Below are positions 1 through 10,144 of a DNA stretch of 64,000 bases, one piece after another. The position numbers and the translations under genes were made by a program. Source of the DNA: Coniochaeta sp. PMI_546 (lineage: Eukaryota > Ascomycota > Sordariomycetes > Coniochaetales > Coniochaetaceae); assembly GCA_021432605.1 (NCBI GenBank), contig MU271146.1, positions 744,001 to 808,000 of the forward strand, given 5' to 3'. The number at the start of each line of letters is the position of its first letter. Positions within the stretch are counted from its first letter, which is position 1. The notes beneath the pieces were generated by a model. The model had not been told where the DNA came from and made no database searches. It worked only from the letters and a program-made list of their open reading frames with translations.

Positions 1-551
1 GAGATTTCCACCCGCAGACTGCAAATCAAGACCGTTGTTCTCGGGAGAGTGTTGTACATCATCGTGGGCATTGTGGCTAGCGTACTCAGTAAGTCGTGCC
101 TCTGTTAACCCTAACCCTATCTCAACCTTCCCCCCCCCCCCCCCCCCGGGGGACCCCCGGAGGCCCGGGGTTCTCCAGTCCCTTTTCCAAAATGTGAACT
201 CGACTGACTGTAGCAGCGCCCTACATGCTTAACTCCGGTACTTGGAACCTCGGGAACTACACAAGCCTATTCTGGGTAAGTTTGAGCATGACATTCCTTT
301 TCTTTCGACGCTGACCGCATCTGCAGGCAGGAATTTGCTTCTTCTGCATCATCTATACGTATTTTCGAGTACCTGAGCCGTCTGGTCGTTCGTTTGCCGA
401 ACTGGATTTGATGTTTGAGAAGCGTATCAGTGCGAGGAAATTCGCTAAAACCGAGATCAACGTGTTTGACGAGGATGTCGACGGCGAAGCATTGGACCGA
501 TACGAGAAGCAGAGACAAGCCAAGCATCTGGAGAGGGCTGGAGAAGCGTAG
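1..551 (+). CDS. MFS sugar transporter, 3' end (partial)
   Basis: C-terminal part of a major facilitator superfamily sugar transporter of the plasma membrane; the 5' part lies left of the window. I read three exons: 1-88, 214-275 and 327-551. They join in frame as the last membrane helices, with YMLNSGTWNLGNY followed by FFCIIYTYFRVPEPSGRSF, which is the classic end of the fungal alpha-glucoside/hexose transporter family (PExxGRSFAELD). A charged cytosolic tail follows, ending in ERAGEA. Both introns have GT-AG ends. The first intron carries an 18-base C run and a short telomere-like stretch. Substrate cannot be assigned from this fragment. Family assignment is firm; the exact intron ends are inferred. 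Confidence 0.85.
130..152. repeat. C18-G5 homopolymer tract inside intron
   Basis: A run of 18 C (130-147) followed by five G lies in the first visible intron of the transporter gene. It is a likely site of length variation or of assembly error. Confidence 0.9.
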
Positions 552-1394
552 TGTTATTGTATTATCGATAGACTCACCTTCCAGACCTACATAGCATCAT
601 AGCAAGCTCTACCTATTTGATATTGATACCAATCTGCCCTTGCAAGTACAGGCAACTGGTCTGCCAAGGGGCATGGGGGGAGTAAACGTGTCAGTCATGT
701 ATGCGAACTGATTTTCCGAGTCGTTCTGGATATCGGGACCGATTGCCGATATGGTATATCTCTTGCTCAGTTGGGGCTTGAGATTCAGGGCAACCTACCC
801 CGGCTGAAGAGATGTTTGGGAGGGTGAATGGTACGCTGGGTTGCGTACCCGACCGGTGAGGCGACTTGACCGATTCTATGATGAACCTAGGCTGGGCTAG
901 ACAATGTTGTTAGGAGAGAAGCAGCACCGTGGAAGCACCAACCCTAATTACGAGTATGCAGCTGTCCGCAAATCTACTATATTTATACACCACCTACTGC
1001 AGAGTCTAACCACTACACCGGCGCGGGCCAAACTCGCTTCGACTTTATCCAGCGTAATCCCGGCCACGAGCGGCATCCCATATCCAATCATTCCGTCATT
1101 GAAAGCTAACTGAGCGGGGAGCTCGTAAGCTCGGACAGTTAGCAAGCTTCTAAGTGGCAACGAGCTACGCGATGACCACGATAGAGGTTTGCACCGTAGC
1201 ATTGTAGTCCGTAGAGGTGTTTTGCGAGGGTGATACGATGAGTAAGAGATGTATGAGAGCAGCGTCGATAGTTCCAACTCCTAAATATAAGAGTTCAGCC
1301 GTGCCTACGTCTCTGATTCTCAATCCGAAATCCGAAATCATCTCCAAAAACTCATACACCGCCTTAAATTGTAAACTCTCGAGCCACCAGCGCA
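552..1394. other. Intergenic, transporter 3' side and peptide promoter
   Basis: No convincing coding frame. Short frames here lack family resemblance and splice support. The right end holds a TATA-like site for the cysteine-rich peptide gene. Confidence 0.6.
1282..1291 (+). promoter_or_regulatory. TATA-like element of the cysteine-rich peptide gene
   Basis: TAAATATAAG lies about 105 bases before the start codon at 1395, a normal distance for a fungal core promoter. This is inference from position and sequence only. Confidence 0.4.
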
Positions 1395-1686
1395 ATGCGG
1401 ACCGCCATCCTCCTGATTATCTCCTCTCTTCTCGGAGCTCTTGGAGCCCCGGCTCCTGAGCTGGCCGAACTGGAAGCCAGAGCTTACAGTTGCAACATTG
1501 GCAATGACGCCTGCTATATCTCCTGCAGAGGAGGCAGTGCCTATCTGGACTGCAGCGCTTCTTATGTCAGTAACCTTAAATTCACCAACTCATGATATGA
1601 CAGATGTTAACTTGCTCTTGTAGTGCAAGGCAACCAGCTCGTCATCGGGGGGTTATGGCACTTGCAAATGCAGTTGCCACTATTAG
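1395..1686 (+). CDS. Secreted cysteine-rich peptide, defensin-like (CS-alpha-beta pattern)
   Basis: Two exons, 1395-1565 and 1624-1686, joined across a 58-base GT-AG intron, give 77 residues. Residues 1-18 form a signal peptide ending GALGA. An acidic stretch (19-29) ending ELEAR looks like a propeptide. The mature part has eight cysteines at 33, 40, 44, 53, 58, 71, 73 and 75. The C-x3-C (40/44) and C-x-C (71/73 or 73/75) spacing with a glycine-rich segment before the last cysteines is the signature of cysteine-stabilised alpha-beta peptides such as fungal defensins. Known members act outside the cell, usually as antimicrobials. Without the splice, the first exon runs on for nine codons and loses the last four cysteines, so the gene is easy to miss. 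An apoplastic effector is an alternative role. Confidence 0.65.
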
Positions 1687-1940
1687 CTGGGTGTCATAGG
1701 ATTCGGAACATTGCTGTCAGGGATGAAGTAATGGTCATAAATCGAGACAAGCGCGGAGGAATAACTAAGCCTCAGGCAAATGTATAGCTGCGCAGAGGAC
1801 TTCTCCACGCGCCTCCCGCTCGGGCTCGGTAATGTTCTCTTTCAAGTAATGTAGCTATAATCTACACAAGCAAAAGTTTCGTTCAAAGTAATACCAGTGA
1901 ATGCAACAAGACGTCGACACCCAGATGTCTCCAGATCATG

Positions 1941-2993
1941 TTAGGTATCGGCGAGGCCACTGATAATACCTAGAACGGCCGCGACCACTATTGCCCCGTC
2001 AGTTTTGCGCCACTGGTCAAAAGTCGTGTTCGGACATCGGGATCGCTACTTACATCCGCCGGCCGTAGCAATGTACGAAGCTACTCCCCACGCCGTCTGT
2101 ATGGTTGCCAGGTCGGTCCAATCTCGTGAGTTGAACCAAAAGCCAACAATCAGACTCAGAGCTACGGGCGAGAGCACTGCGATTGAGATTCTCGACGGAG
2201 ACCAGCCAAGCACGATTTCGAGCGAATAGGCGTCCTCGTTCAGGATATCCAATGACCCTCCATCTAGGCAATCCACCACCCACCGTGCCCATCCCTCATT
2301 GACAGCAGCAGGAGGCCACGGGCGCTTCTTGTAGGCGGCTCTCAGCTGCCTCAGGTCCGACAAGGCCGAGCTGTCGAGCTCCAGCTGCTTGTGTGCGCCA
2401 GTCGACGTCACACACCTGTACAGCCGAAAAGCCTTGACGGACTTCAAGCTGAGGAAGTATCTCAAGCCACGCAGACGTACCGTCTCCAGACGCATCTTCC
2501 AGAAAAGGTGCTTGAAATCTTTCTCGCGGAGGAACATAATCCTCTCGACCGGCTGGCGGTCGACTGCCGAGATGATACCCATAACGAGATAGCCCACCGC
2601 GCCCTTGTGAAACAAAGAGGGCATATTCCGAGTCCTGGTCGACGTGGAAGACACCCCCAATCCCGCCTCCACCCCTTCTGGTGCGGTCGCTCCAACGGAC
2701 ACGTGCAAACCGCCCACTAGGGCTTCAGCCATGCGGCAGCGGACGCAACGCGTTCCTCGTACCGTAACTTCCCAGCTGGCGCTTGCGCCGAGCCCAAGAC
2801 CAGGTGCACCCATTGATACCTCCTGTCTATGTCTGATGGTCTTTATCACGCGTTCGTGAAATGTGGGCGCTGGCCGGAGGAACTTCGTTGGACTGGAGGA
2901 GTCCTGGATGGGCCTTGGTGCATTTGTGCTGTCGTCCGCCGTGCTGGTGTCAGCTGGACGACTGTTGCCCGACCTAGCTTCTTCACCCGCCAT
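1941..2993 (-). CDS. Conserved fungal membrane protein of unknown function
   Basis: Two exons, 2993-2054 and 1987-1941, give about 328 residues. The N-terminal 130 residues are Ser/Pro/Gly-rich and look disordered. From about residue 130 a folded part begins (RIMFLREKDFKHLFWKM, then FLSLKSVKAFRLYRC), followed near the end by SRDWTDLATIQTAWGVASYI. Two hydrophobic helices lie at the C terminus (around VALSLIVGFWF and LVAAVLGIISGL). The short second exon completes the last helix, and its acceptor and frame fit. This C-terminal layout recurs in uncharacterised Pezizomycotina proteins that I know only as a hypothetical family. No catalytic motif is visible. The gene is transcribed in the same direction as the AAA ATPase upstream of it. 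Confidence 0.7.
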
Positions 2994-3413
2994 GGATAGG
3001 GTGCTAACTGATCGATTTTAAAATTTTGAAGGTGGTGTTCACTGGGTCAGTCCTTATTAATTGTGAGCGAATTTTCTGCAGACTGTTTTTGTGTCGTGCC
3101 TCAAGCGTAGGAACGAATCAGAAGGAGATTTGATAGCAAAATGAAGTGCTCAACAACCCCGCCAAAGCCCACGACGGCACCACGGCATAATCAGGCGTCT
3201 GGATCAAAAGCAGAATAACAGCTGACATTGTAGTTCGCAATTATGGCGCAGGAGCACAAAGGTGGATTGCAATACGAAATGGGACAGAATTGATGTATCT
3301 GTAATTAGTGGAAATGAGACTAGACACGGCATCTAACAGCCCTATCGTGTCTCGAAGCACCGTCAAGGACAACAGAAGCAACAAAACAAAAAGAACAAGT
3401 GCCCTGTCAGCCC
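2994..3413. other. Intergenic, promoter of the membrane protein gene
   Basis: No coding frame seen. It holds the 5' flank of the minus-strand membrane protein gene and the 3' flank of the AAA ATPase gene. Confidence 0.6.
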
Positions 3414-5540
3414 TCAGCGCTCAACCATATCAATATCACCATCCCCGACGCTATCAAGCTCCTCCTCAAACGCCATCTGAATATCCATGACCTGCTGCAG
3501 TTGCTCCTGGTCAAGCTTCCTCTTCTTATAGCTCGCCAAGCTCTTGGCAGTCCTGACGACATTCTTGATCTGCCTTCCATTCAGATTCCCCTCGGCCAGC
3601 TTCCGGTACCCAGCCTCGTCAATGTCGATCCCGCCCTCGACCTTCAGCTTGGCCAAGAAGTTCTTCCACACCTTGACCCTGCTGCTGGCAGGCAGCTGCC
3701 CGTACTTGAGCGGCACGTGGATCCGGCTCTTGAACGCGTCGTCGAACGTCGACACGCGGTTGGTCGTCATGAACAGGATGCCCGAGTAGTACTCCAGCGT
3801 GCGCAGGAAGATGGACACCAGGCTGTTGCGCTCCATGTCGTGCAGCGACCGGCGCTCGAGGAACACGTCCGCCTCGTCGATCAGCAGGACGGCCTTCCAC
3901 GTACTGGCCAGGTCCAGGGTGCGGCTCAGCCGCTCGTCGAGCACGGAGCTGTTCGTCCCCAGGTCGCCTGACGAGACGATGTACAGGGGTCGTTTGGAGA
4001 ACTCGGCCACGCACTCCGCGGTCAGGGTCTTGCCTACTCCAGGGGGACCGTGCAGGACGAGGATCAGGCCGCGGCCTTTGCCCTTGACGATGTCGTCGAA
4101 GTGGGAGGCGGAGGAGCCAGAGGTCGCGCGCTGAGTGTGCTCCGAGACGAGGGCTTGGACGAGTTCCTTTTGTTGGGATGGCAGTACCAGTTGCTCGAAA
4201 CACTGCGTGTTCCACTCGATCGGGGAGATCTTCTCCACGAAGAAGTCGAGGAACTTCTTCTCGGTGAAAGAATACCCGCGCACTAGGGGCGAGGCGAGGA
4301 GTGCTTGTTCATCCGTGAGAGGGGTCAGTTGGACATCGGAGGCGTCGTCGGTCATAAGGTCCCAGTCGCTATGCTGCTTGCGCTTGTTACCGGCGGGGGT
4401 AGGGAAGCTCGAGACGTTGAAAGACTGGTTGGGCTCGATGCGGTGGAATGTCTTGCAATCGATCATGACGCGACCGTCGATGTTGTACAGGTTTCCTCGC
4501 TCTCCCATGGCGACGCCCTTGTACTCCCGAAAGTTCTGACCAGCTAGTGCCTCCCAGCGACGGCCGCGTTCGATGAGCATGGTGCGTACGCCCTCTGGAT
4601 CAGGGTGCATGGAGAGCGGCAGGGCGTTGAGGGCCGCAATGGGCTGAGCGCCCGAGAACATCGGAATCATGATCGAGTTATAACGCCTCCCGAAATCGTT
4701 ACCGTCATAGTCGGTGTACTCCAGGCTGAGCTGCAGGCCAGGGCACTGACCGCACTGGTAAGCGTAGTTGGTGAGCTGGAAGACGCACGGCTGGCCACTG
4801 CGAGAACCATAGACGAGCGTCCCAGGCCTGAAGATTGTCCAGAGATGGTCGTAGCTGACAAGTCCCTGCTCACGAAGATTGTCGCCTTCCTTGATGGCGT
4901 CGGCATGGTGCTCTTCGATGAAGCTGAGCAGAATGGGCAGGTGAGCGGCGCCTTCGGAACCCGGCTCCTGGTCGGCAAGAGCAGCCTTCAGCTCGTTACG
5001 ATAGTGGTAGAGACAGTGGGCGGGGAAATCGATGCTAATATTGGATGTGTAGAAGGACTGGCCAGGGTAGCTGCCGATGACATCGGCAAGGATGTCCTTG
5101 AGGGATTCCGAGTTGATCTGCAGCGTGGTGCGGTTGACGTAACGGTTCTGGCTGTCATACTGGCGGGTGACGCAAAGAGCGAACTTCTCATACCAGTTGG
5201 TCGTCTGCTCCGGCACATCCTCATCCTCCTTCGGTTCGGTGATGTAACCGCGGCCTTTCTTTGTCCAGCGCTTCTCCAGATACTTCAACTCCGCCTGCAT
5301 GGGGGCCTTCTCCAGCTCGGCACGCTTTCGCTTGTCTTCCTCGGTGAGACGAGCGGTCATCTCCTGCTGGTCTTCATCGTCAGGGACATCTTCTCCGGTA
5401 GCCTTACGTGCGGTTTGCTTGGTGCGGGCCATAGTGTCGGTGATATGATCGACCTCGTCGTAGTCGCACTCAAAGACGTCGTCGTCTTCGCCTTCGTTAT
5501 AGAGTTCGATATCGTCGTCGTCGTCGTATTGGGGAGTCAT
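3414..5540 (-). CDS. AAA+ ATPase with histone H3-tail-like N terminus
   Basis: Single exon, 708 residues. An acidic leader (1-36) is followed by ARTKQTARKATG at 38-49. That matches histone H3 residues 1-12 except Ser10 to Ala. A charged coil-like stretch follows, then a DUF7025-like middle part (about 110-330) characteristic of fungal AAA ATPases, then the AAA module. Walker A GPPGVGKT is at 498-505, Walker B VLLIDEADVF at 551-560 (Asp555, Glu556), and the pore/sensor region includes FMTTNRVSTFDDAFKSRIH. All ATPase motifs look intact. The first ATG has a pyrimidine at -3, whereas Met37 sits in ACTATGG, a strong context, so two N termini are plausible. Family members are predicted remodelling ATPases; the substrate is unknown. 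A fragment of a related gene lies at 19841-19937. Confidence 0.9.
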   Translation of the reverse strand: MTPQYDDDDDIELYNEGEDDDVFECDYDEVDHITDTMARTKQTARKATGEDVPDDEDQQEMTARLTEEDKRKRAELEKAPMQAELKYLEKRWTKKGRGYITEPKEDEDVPEQTTNWYEKFALCVTRQYDSQNRYVNRTTLQINSESLKDILADVIGSYPGQSFYTSNISIDFPAHCLYHYRNELKAALADQEPGSEGAAHLPILLSFIEEHHADAIKEGDNLREQGLVSYDHLWTIFRPGTLVYGSRSGQPCVFQLTNYAYQCGQCPGLQLSLEYTDYDGNDFGRRYNSIMIPMFSGAQPIAALNALPLSMHPDPEGVRTMLIERGRRWEALAGQNFREYKGVAMGERGNLYNIDGRVMIDCKTFHRIEPNQSFNVSSFPTPAGNKRKQHSDWDLMTDDASDVQLTPLTDEQALLASPLVRGYSFTEKKFLDFFVEKISPIEWNTQCFEQLVLPSQQKELVQALVSEHTQRATSGSSASHFDDIVKGKGRGLILVLHGPPGVGKTLTAECVAEFSKRPLYIVSSGDLGTNSSVLDERLSRTLDLASTWKAVLLIDEADVFLERRSLHDMERNSLVSIFLRTLEYYSGILFMTTNRVSTFDDAFKSRIHVPLKYGQLPASSRVKVWKNFLAKLKVEGGIDIDEAGYRKLAEGNLNGRQIKNVVRTAKSLASYKKRKLDQEQLQQVMDIQMAFEEELDSVGDGDIDMVER

Positions 5541-6067
5541 AGAGCAGAGGTAGACAAGACAGTCCTGTAGTGCATAGGGTTCATGGAAGGTAGCACGGTG
5601 AGAAGAGGCTTTGATGAGGAGATTCTTGATATTCAGGCTGGGTAACCAAGAGAATTATATAGTTGTAAGTCGAGAAAGGATTACATTCTGATAGGTCGGG
5701 ATTGACAGTTTGTTAAAGGCATATCTCGTGTACGAGCCTCGTTGGTGCTCCACGAATTAGGCAGACGGACCCCACCCGGGGCACCGAAAGGGGGTCGACA
5801 GAAGAGGAAAGGGAAAAAACAGCCACTTAGAAGTGAAGATCTGCGATAAAGCATAAGGACAGGCCTGGAAGAGTCATACATACTCGATAATATGAGTCAA
5901 CTCTGCTGCCGAAGGATGAAGACCCCGCTCCGTTGCCTTGACCGGCTCCGGGGTTGTGCAAGTGCATATCGGATACGGCCAGGCTGCCTAGAACCTGGAG
6001 TATCGGTCGAAGCACGTGACTTTGCTACGTGGCTTTGAGTCTCCCTGTACAGGTCCTACCCAAGTCT
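5541..6067. other. Intergenic
   Basis: Promoter and leader of the AAA ATPase gene on the left, 3' flank of the DUF7053-like gene on the right. No supported coding frame. Confidence 0.6.
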
Positions 6068-6631
6068 TCATGCTCCTGTGCCTTCTTCCCGCGACTTGTG
6101 GGATAGGCCATCCTGTTTGCTGACCTTGATGCCACGCTCGACCACCTTTTCCAGATACATCAAGTGGTTCTTCTCCATCATGCTCTTGAAAGCGGGCACT
6201 GTCAGGGAATTGCCCGACATCTCCACGCTTAGAGATAATTCGACATTCTTGCCATGAGTGTCTTCCACTTCTCCTGCTGGACTCTTTGACCCGGTGCTGG
6301 ACTGGATCGTCCAAGTTTCACGAAATACCAAGCCGAAGATAGCATGCTTCGTTATAACGACGCCGTCTTTGAAATTGGCGAATTCGATCTTGACTTTGAC
6401 GGTGGTATCGTATAGACCAAATGGCAAGAACGAGACCGCATCTGTGACCTCGTAGATCCTGGACGAGCAGCCCTGGCGGGCGTCAATATCTTTCTCTAGC
6501 TCTTTCCATCCAACAATGATTGGACTGAGATCGAAGATTGTCGTCGGCTCGTGGAGCAGAGCGAGGAGCCTGTCCCGAGACACAGTCTTCGGTATGGAAC
6601 GAACGAGGGTATATCTGTGTATGGATGGCAT
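6068..6631 (-). CDS. DUF7053-like fungal protein
   Basis: Intact 187-residue frame starting MPSIHRYTLVRSIP. The N-terminal pattern (HRYT, a phrase like LLHEPTTIFDLSPIIVG, then a beta-rich half with FLPFGLYDTTVKVKIEF) matches the small fungal family I know as DUF7053, a START/polyketide-cyclase-like fold by inference. The last 30 residues are basic and probably unstructured. There is no signal peptide or membrane segment, so it should be cytosolic. Function is unknown. The start is the first ATG and aligns with the usual beginning of the family. Confidence 0.75.
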   Translation of the reverse strand: MPSIHRYTLVRSIPKTVSRDRLLALLHEPTTIFDLSPIIVGWKELEKDIDARQGCSSRIYEVTDAVSFLPFGLYDTTVKVKIEFANFKDGVVITKHAIFGLVFRETWTIQSSTGSKSPAGEVEDTHGKNVELSLSVEMSGNSLTVPAFKSMMEKNHLMYLEKVVERGIKVSKQDGLSHKSREEGTGA

Positions 6632-8626
6632 TATCTATGGTGGATCATGTGCAGTGTGAGGACAGATCACAGTATGGCTCGGGAGCCTGAGCAACAATGC
6701 CATTACAACAACAGGACGTTGGCCACTCTTATGCCTGGCGTCCGGGGCAATACTAGCCGCTAATTTGCCTTTTGAACTCGCGATGCCGTGCATGCGGTCG
6801 AAATGTCTCCGAGATAGGGTCCGGTCGTTGTGCCGAAGCCACGTGACTGCCGGTATGGGATCCACTCAACAATTATCCAGGAGCAGGCAGCACAATGGCA
6901 TAAGGTAGTTCTGCCTGCGTTTGCCTTGTGTGAAGGCGACGGTATGCCGGGTCAAACGAGCTCGACGAGCAGCAACATGTATGACGGCAACAGGCCTGCT
7001 ATAACGGCCACATTGCGTGCTGAATGATGCAGGCAGAATGCCTGTTGGCGCTCAAGGAGCAATGATGTCCAACGGAAGGTCTGAGCATGACAATGGACGC
7101 GGTGCATTGAGTAGCGAGAGCAATCGGGGGCCTACAAGGCTCTTCCATTGTCAGGCGAGGGTGGTCGCCCAAAGCACGACCGGTATAACCGGGCTGAGCG
7201 ACAAGCTGCAGAATGTACGTACGTCAAGCTTGTTTCTCTTGACGCCCTCAAAATCAGGGGAGTGCACTTGCACTTCGTTACCCCTCAGACATAGGAGAGA
7301 TCAATCGGCCACGAGGCTCTTGTGAGCGGCAAGCTGCCATGACGTTTTTTTTTTTTTTTGGATCTTCGTCCGGGAGAGCAGATTTGCCAGTAGAAATGAC
7401 GGTGGGACTGGAGGGATGAGAATCATGAGGATGAGGGTGAGTTCCACTGCTGTACCTGCTTCCAGGGAAAGGTAGGCGGGGTACAGTTAGAACGCGGTGT
7501 GCTGGAGATTCGCGGCAGTGACGCGCCTGATTGGCCTGTTGCTCTTCCTGAAGCTAACTCGACCAATGAGAGCGGGTCTGGCACAATGCAAGCTCTTTAG
7601 CTGTGTGCAGCTTTCCGACCTGTCTCTCCACCCTCACACGCCTATAATGCAGGCTGTTGTGCCAGTTGACGCACTCTTAATCAAATCAGATTCCCTCATC
7701 CCTTGCTTGCATGAAGCTTGGGTGGAAATACGTATGCTGCTAGTGCTTAGCTGCGTTTCTCCCGTGCCGGTCCTAACTTTGATTTTCAAGTTGACTTTGA
7801 TCCCTTTGCCCCTGCTCCCCTTTTCATTGGTCCTTGGCATCGGACGCGTTGAGTTTTACCACGCCAATTCGCCCTCTCCGTGCCGCGAGTCCGTCTGAGA
7901 CCAGAGCGCGTTGACACCATTCATCAATCTGGGTATCCTTCCGCTTCCGCAGACTGTCAAGTTCTGTACATCCTCGCCAGCCCCAAGTCCTATCGGCCTG
8001 TCCACTCTTTACTCTCCTCTCAGGCGCTTCCCCCGACAATTTTGAAGACCTGCATTGAAGAACGCACTTCTGCGTGGACTGCCAAAGGATTCGATCTCTT
8101 CTTACCTGTAACTACTCCCTGGCAGCACCTGTCGCTTTCTCAAGTTCGCCCCTGGTTGTGCATACCACGGCGGACCAATTGGTTTCGACAGCTCAGCTCC
8201 AACCACAACGCATTAAACCGTGTCACACAGTCTCCCTCCGGGCCACCTGGACAGAGACCACCCTCTTTGCCGATCGACTTACTGGCCTGACCAACTGGCG
8301 CAATAATAATACTACACATTTCGCCTATCCCCCGGATCTTGCCCCTCGCTCTCCCTCTTCCTGTTCTTCTCGTCTCAATTCTGCTCCATTTTCGACGTTC
8401 GGGCTTCAGCAAGGAAAATAAACAACACGTCCTCATTCAGCAACTGTCAAACGATTTGTGTCTGTGGAGGCTTTCTTGTTTCCGGACTTCGTGCAGTCTG
8501 GTCTCTAGAAGGGCAATTGTATCGGATATCCTATTAGGACTTCAGTAGCAATTGCTTGTGCTGTCATAGCTTCTTCGTGAAGGAGCTCTTTTTGACGCAC
8601 CACCACACCCGCTCCCAATCACAACT
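6632..8626. other. Long intergenic region with pyrimidine-rich leader
   Basis: About 2 kb without a supported gene. A T run lies near 7346. The last 700 bases are pyrimidine-rich, as expected of a long promoter and 5' leader for the gene at 8627. A 133-codon plus-strand frame at 7497-7898 has no recognisable domain and I do not accept it. Confidence 0.5.
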
Positions 8627-10144
8627 ATGGCTGCTGTCACCCGCCAACCATTTGCTCCGCTGGATGGTGCTCGTTTGCAAAATCTTACGAGCCTAAAGAA
8701 CAGACAAAATGGTATGTTTTCATCTCTTCACGTAAAGAACTCAATTCCCTTGTCATTTCACGGTTGTGTTGCACATTTCCGGACCCCGATTGCCTAAAGT
8801 GGTGTCGGTCTCGTTGTCAGCCATGAGCCTCATCGAAGCTCACCATGTCTGATGCTTGGCCCATACAATCAATCACACTGTCCATCTCATGACTGACACC
8901 TATCTACAGCTGTTCCCGTCAATTCTTCGGGGAAACGCAAGGCCTCTGAAGCTGTCGAAGGCGACGACTTCGAGAATGTCGACCCTACCCTTTTTTCTAA
9001 GCGATCAAAGGGAGCGGCCGATAACAGCTTCTTCCCCACCAAGGACTTCGTCAAGCCGTCGCCATTCGTCTTGACGAAAGCTGCTTCAACCCCGTCTTTC
9101 CCGGCTTCCATGCAAGCTTCAAGAGACATCCTAAGGCCCGTCAAGCCTACACAGCGTCCTCGCACCTTCCTCCAACCCAAGTCTCCGGCCGCCAAGATCA
9201 ACACGGCACTGGCCAAGTCTTCGCCCCTCTCCGCTCCTGCTGGTCGCTCGCCGACCCGTGGCTCTAAACGCATCGGCATCCTGTCACGCCGGCGGACAGC
9301 AGGTCCCTTCGGTCGCGTAGACCCTCCGTCTTTCAACCTCGGCTCGGCCGCACCGTTCTCCCTGGATGCCGCCCTCAAGGGCACCATCCCCAGCTACTCT
9401 GGGCGGGCCTCCTCCTCCGCCCTCCCCGACGTGCTGCCCGAGCCGGAATCGAAGGCATCATGGTTCTTTGACATCCACGAGGACACTCCCGAGCAGGAGA
9501 TGACCAATCTGCTGCAGCACAGCACCTGCACCCTGGACATCAGCAGCGACGAGGAAAGCGAGCTCAAGGCACGCCGCGAGCGTGACGAGGGACGCAACAA
9601 GGAGAACATGCCTCCTGTCGACGATGTCAGCCAGACATCTGTTCACTCTGCCCGCGACAGGGCTGCTGCCGCTTCTGTGAATCCTGACGATATGGTCTTT
9701 GAGAAGACTCGCGGCCCGCTCGGGGAGCTGAATGCTGCGGATTACTATGCTCAGGGATGCGATGACTCGACTGTAGTTATCGTGCCCGGGGATGAGGATG
9801 GCGAGGAGCAACAGTTGGTCGCTGCTGCTACTGAGCCTGCCGCGCCTATCGTAATCGCAGAAGATCCTGCACCTGCCCTTGATGTGGCAGAGGACTTCGA
9901 GTTCGCGCCCGAGCTGAAGGTCGAAGTTGACGTCAACATCGATGTGCTGATGGGCAAGGAGTCGGACGCGTCGTCGAAAGCGGCGGTGCTGCAGCCCATT
10001 GAGGGCACGGGGGAGAGCTTTGAGCTGTGGGAGAGTGGCAGCCAACAGGACGAGGCCGAACCTATTTCCGCGCCGTCTCCTTGCGAGGTGAGGCAAGATC
10101 TACCAGTAGACGTTGAGGCGGAGGGTGCTGTAGCTGTGTGCTAG
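8627..10144 (+). CDS. Conserved ascomycete disordered protein with KEN box and D box
   Basis: Two exons, 8627-8711 and 8910-10144, give 439 residues. The protein starts MAAVTRQPFAPLDGARLQ, is rich in Pro/Ser/Ala, and carries basic clusters (KRKASE, FSKRSKG) that look like nuclear localisation signals. A conserved-looking core reads SWFFDIHEDTPEQEMTNLL then CTLDISSDEE. A KEN box followed by MPP is at 259-261, and RGPLGELN at 296-303 fits the D-box consensus RxxLxxxN. The C-terminal 150 residues are very acidic. There is no enzyme domain. The two degrons next to each other suggest an APC/C substrate, possibly securin-like in logic, but I see no proof of separase binding. Database copies may be labelled thymidylate kinase through fusion with the next gene. 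Intron ends are consensus GT-AG. Confidence 0.75.

Noticed and set aside
105-119. CCCTAACCCTA resembling telomere repeat
   Set aside because: Only two units, inside an intron of a transporter gene; not a telomere or chromosome end.
4605-5570. 321-codon plus-strand frame opposite the AAA ATPase
   Set aside because: It is the antisense shadow of the ATPase coding sequence and shows repetitive Val/Leu-rich composition without a domain.
7497-7898. 133-codon plus-strand frame
   Set aside because: No domain, no signal peptide of good quality and no splice support; lies in a pyrimidine-rich promoter or leader.
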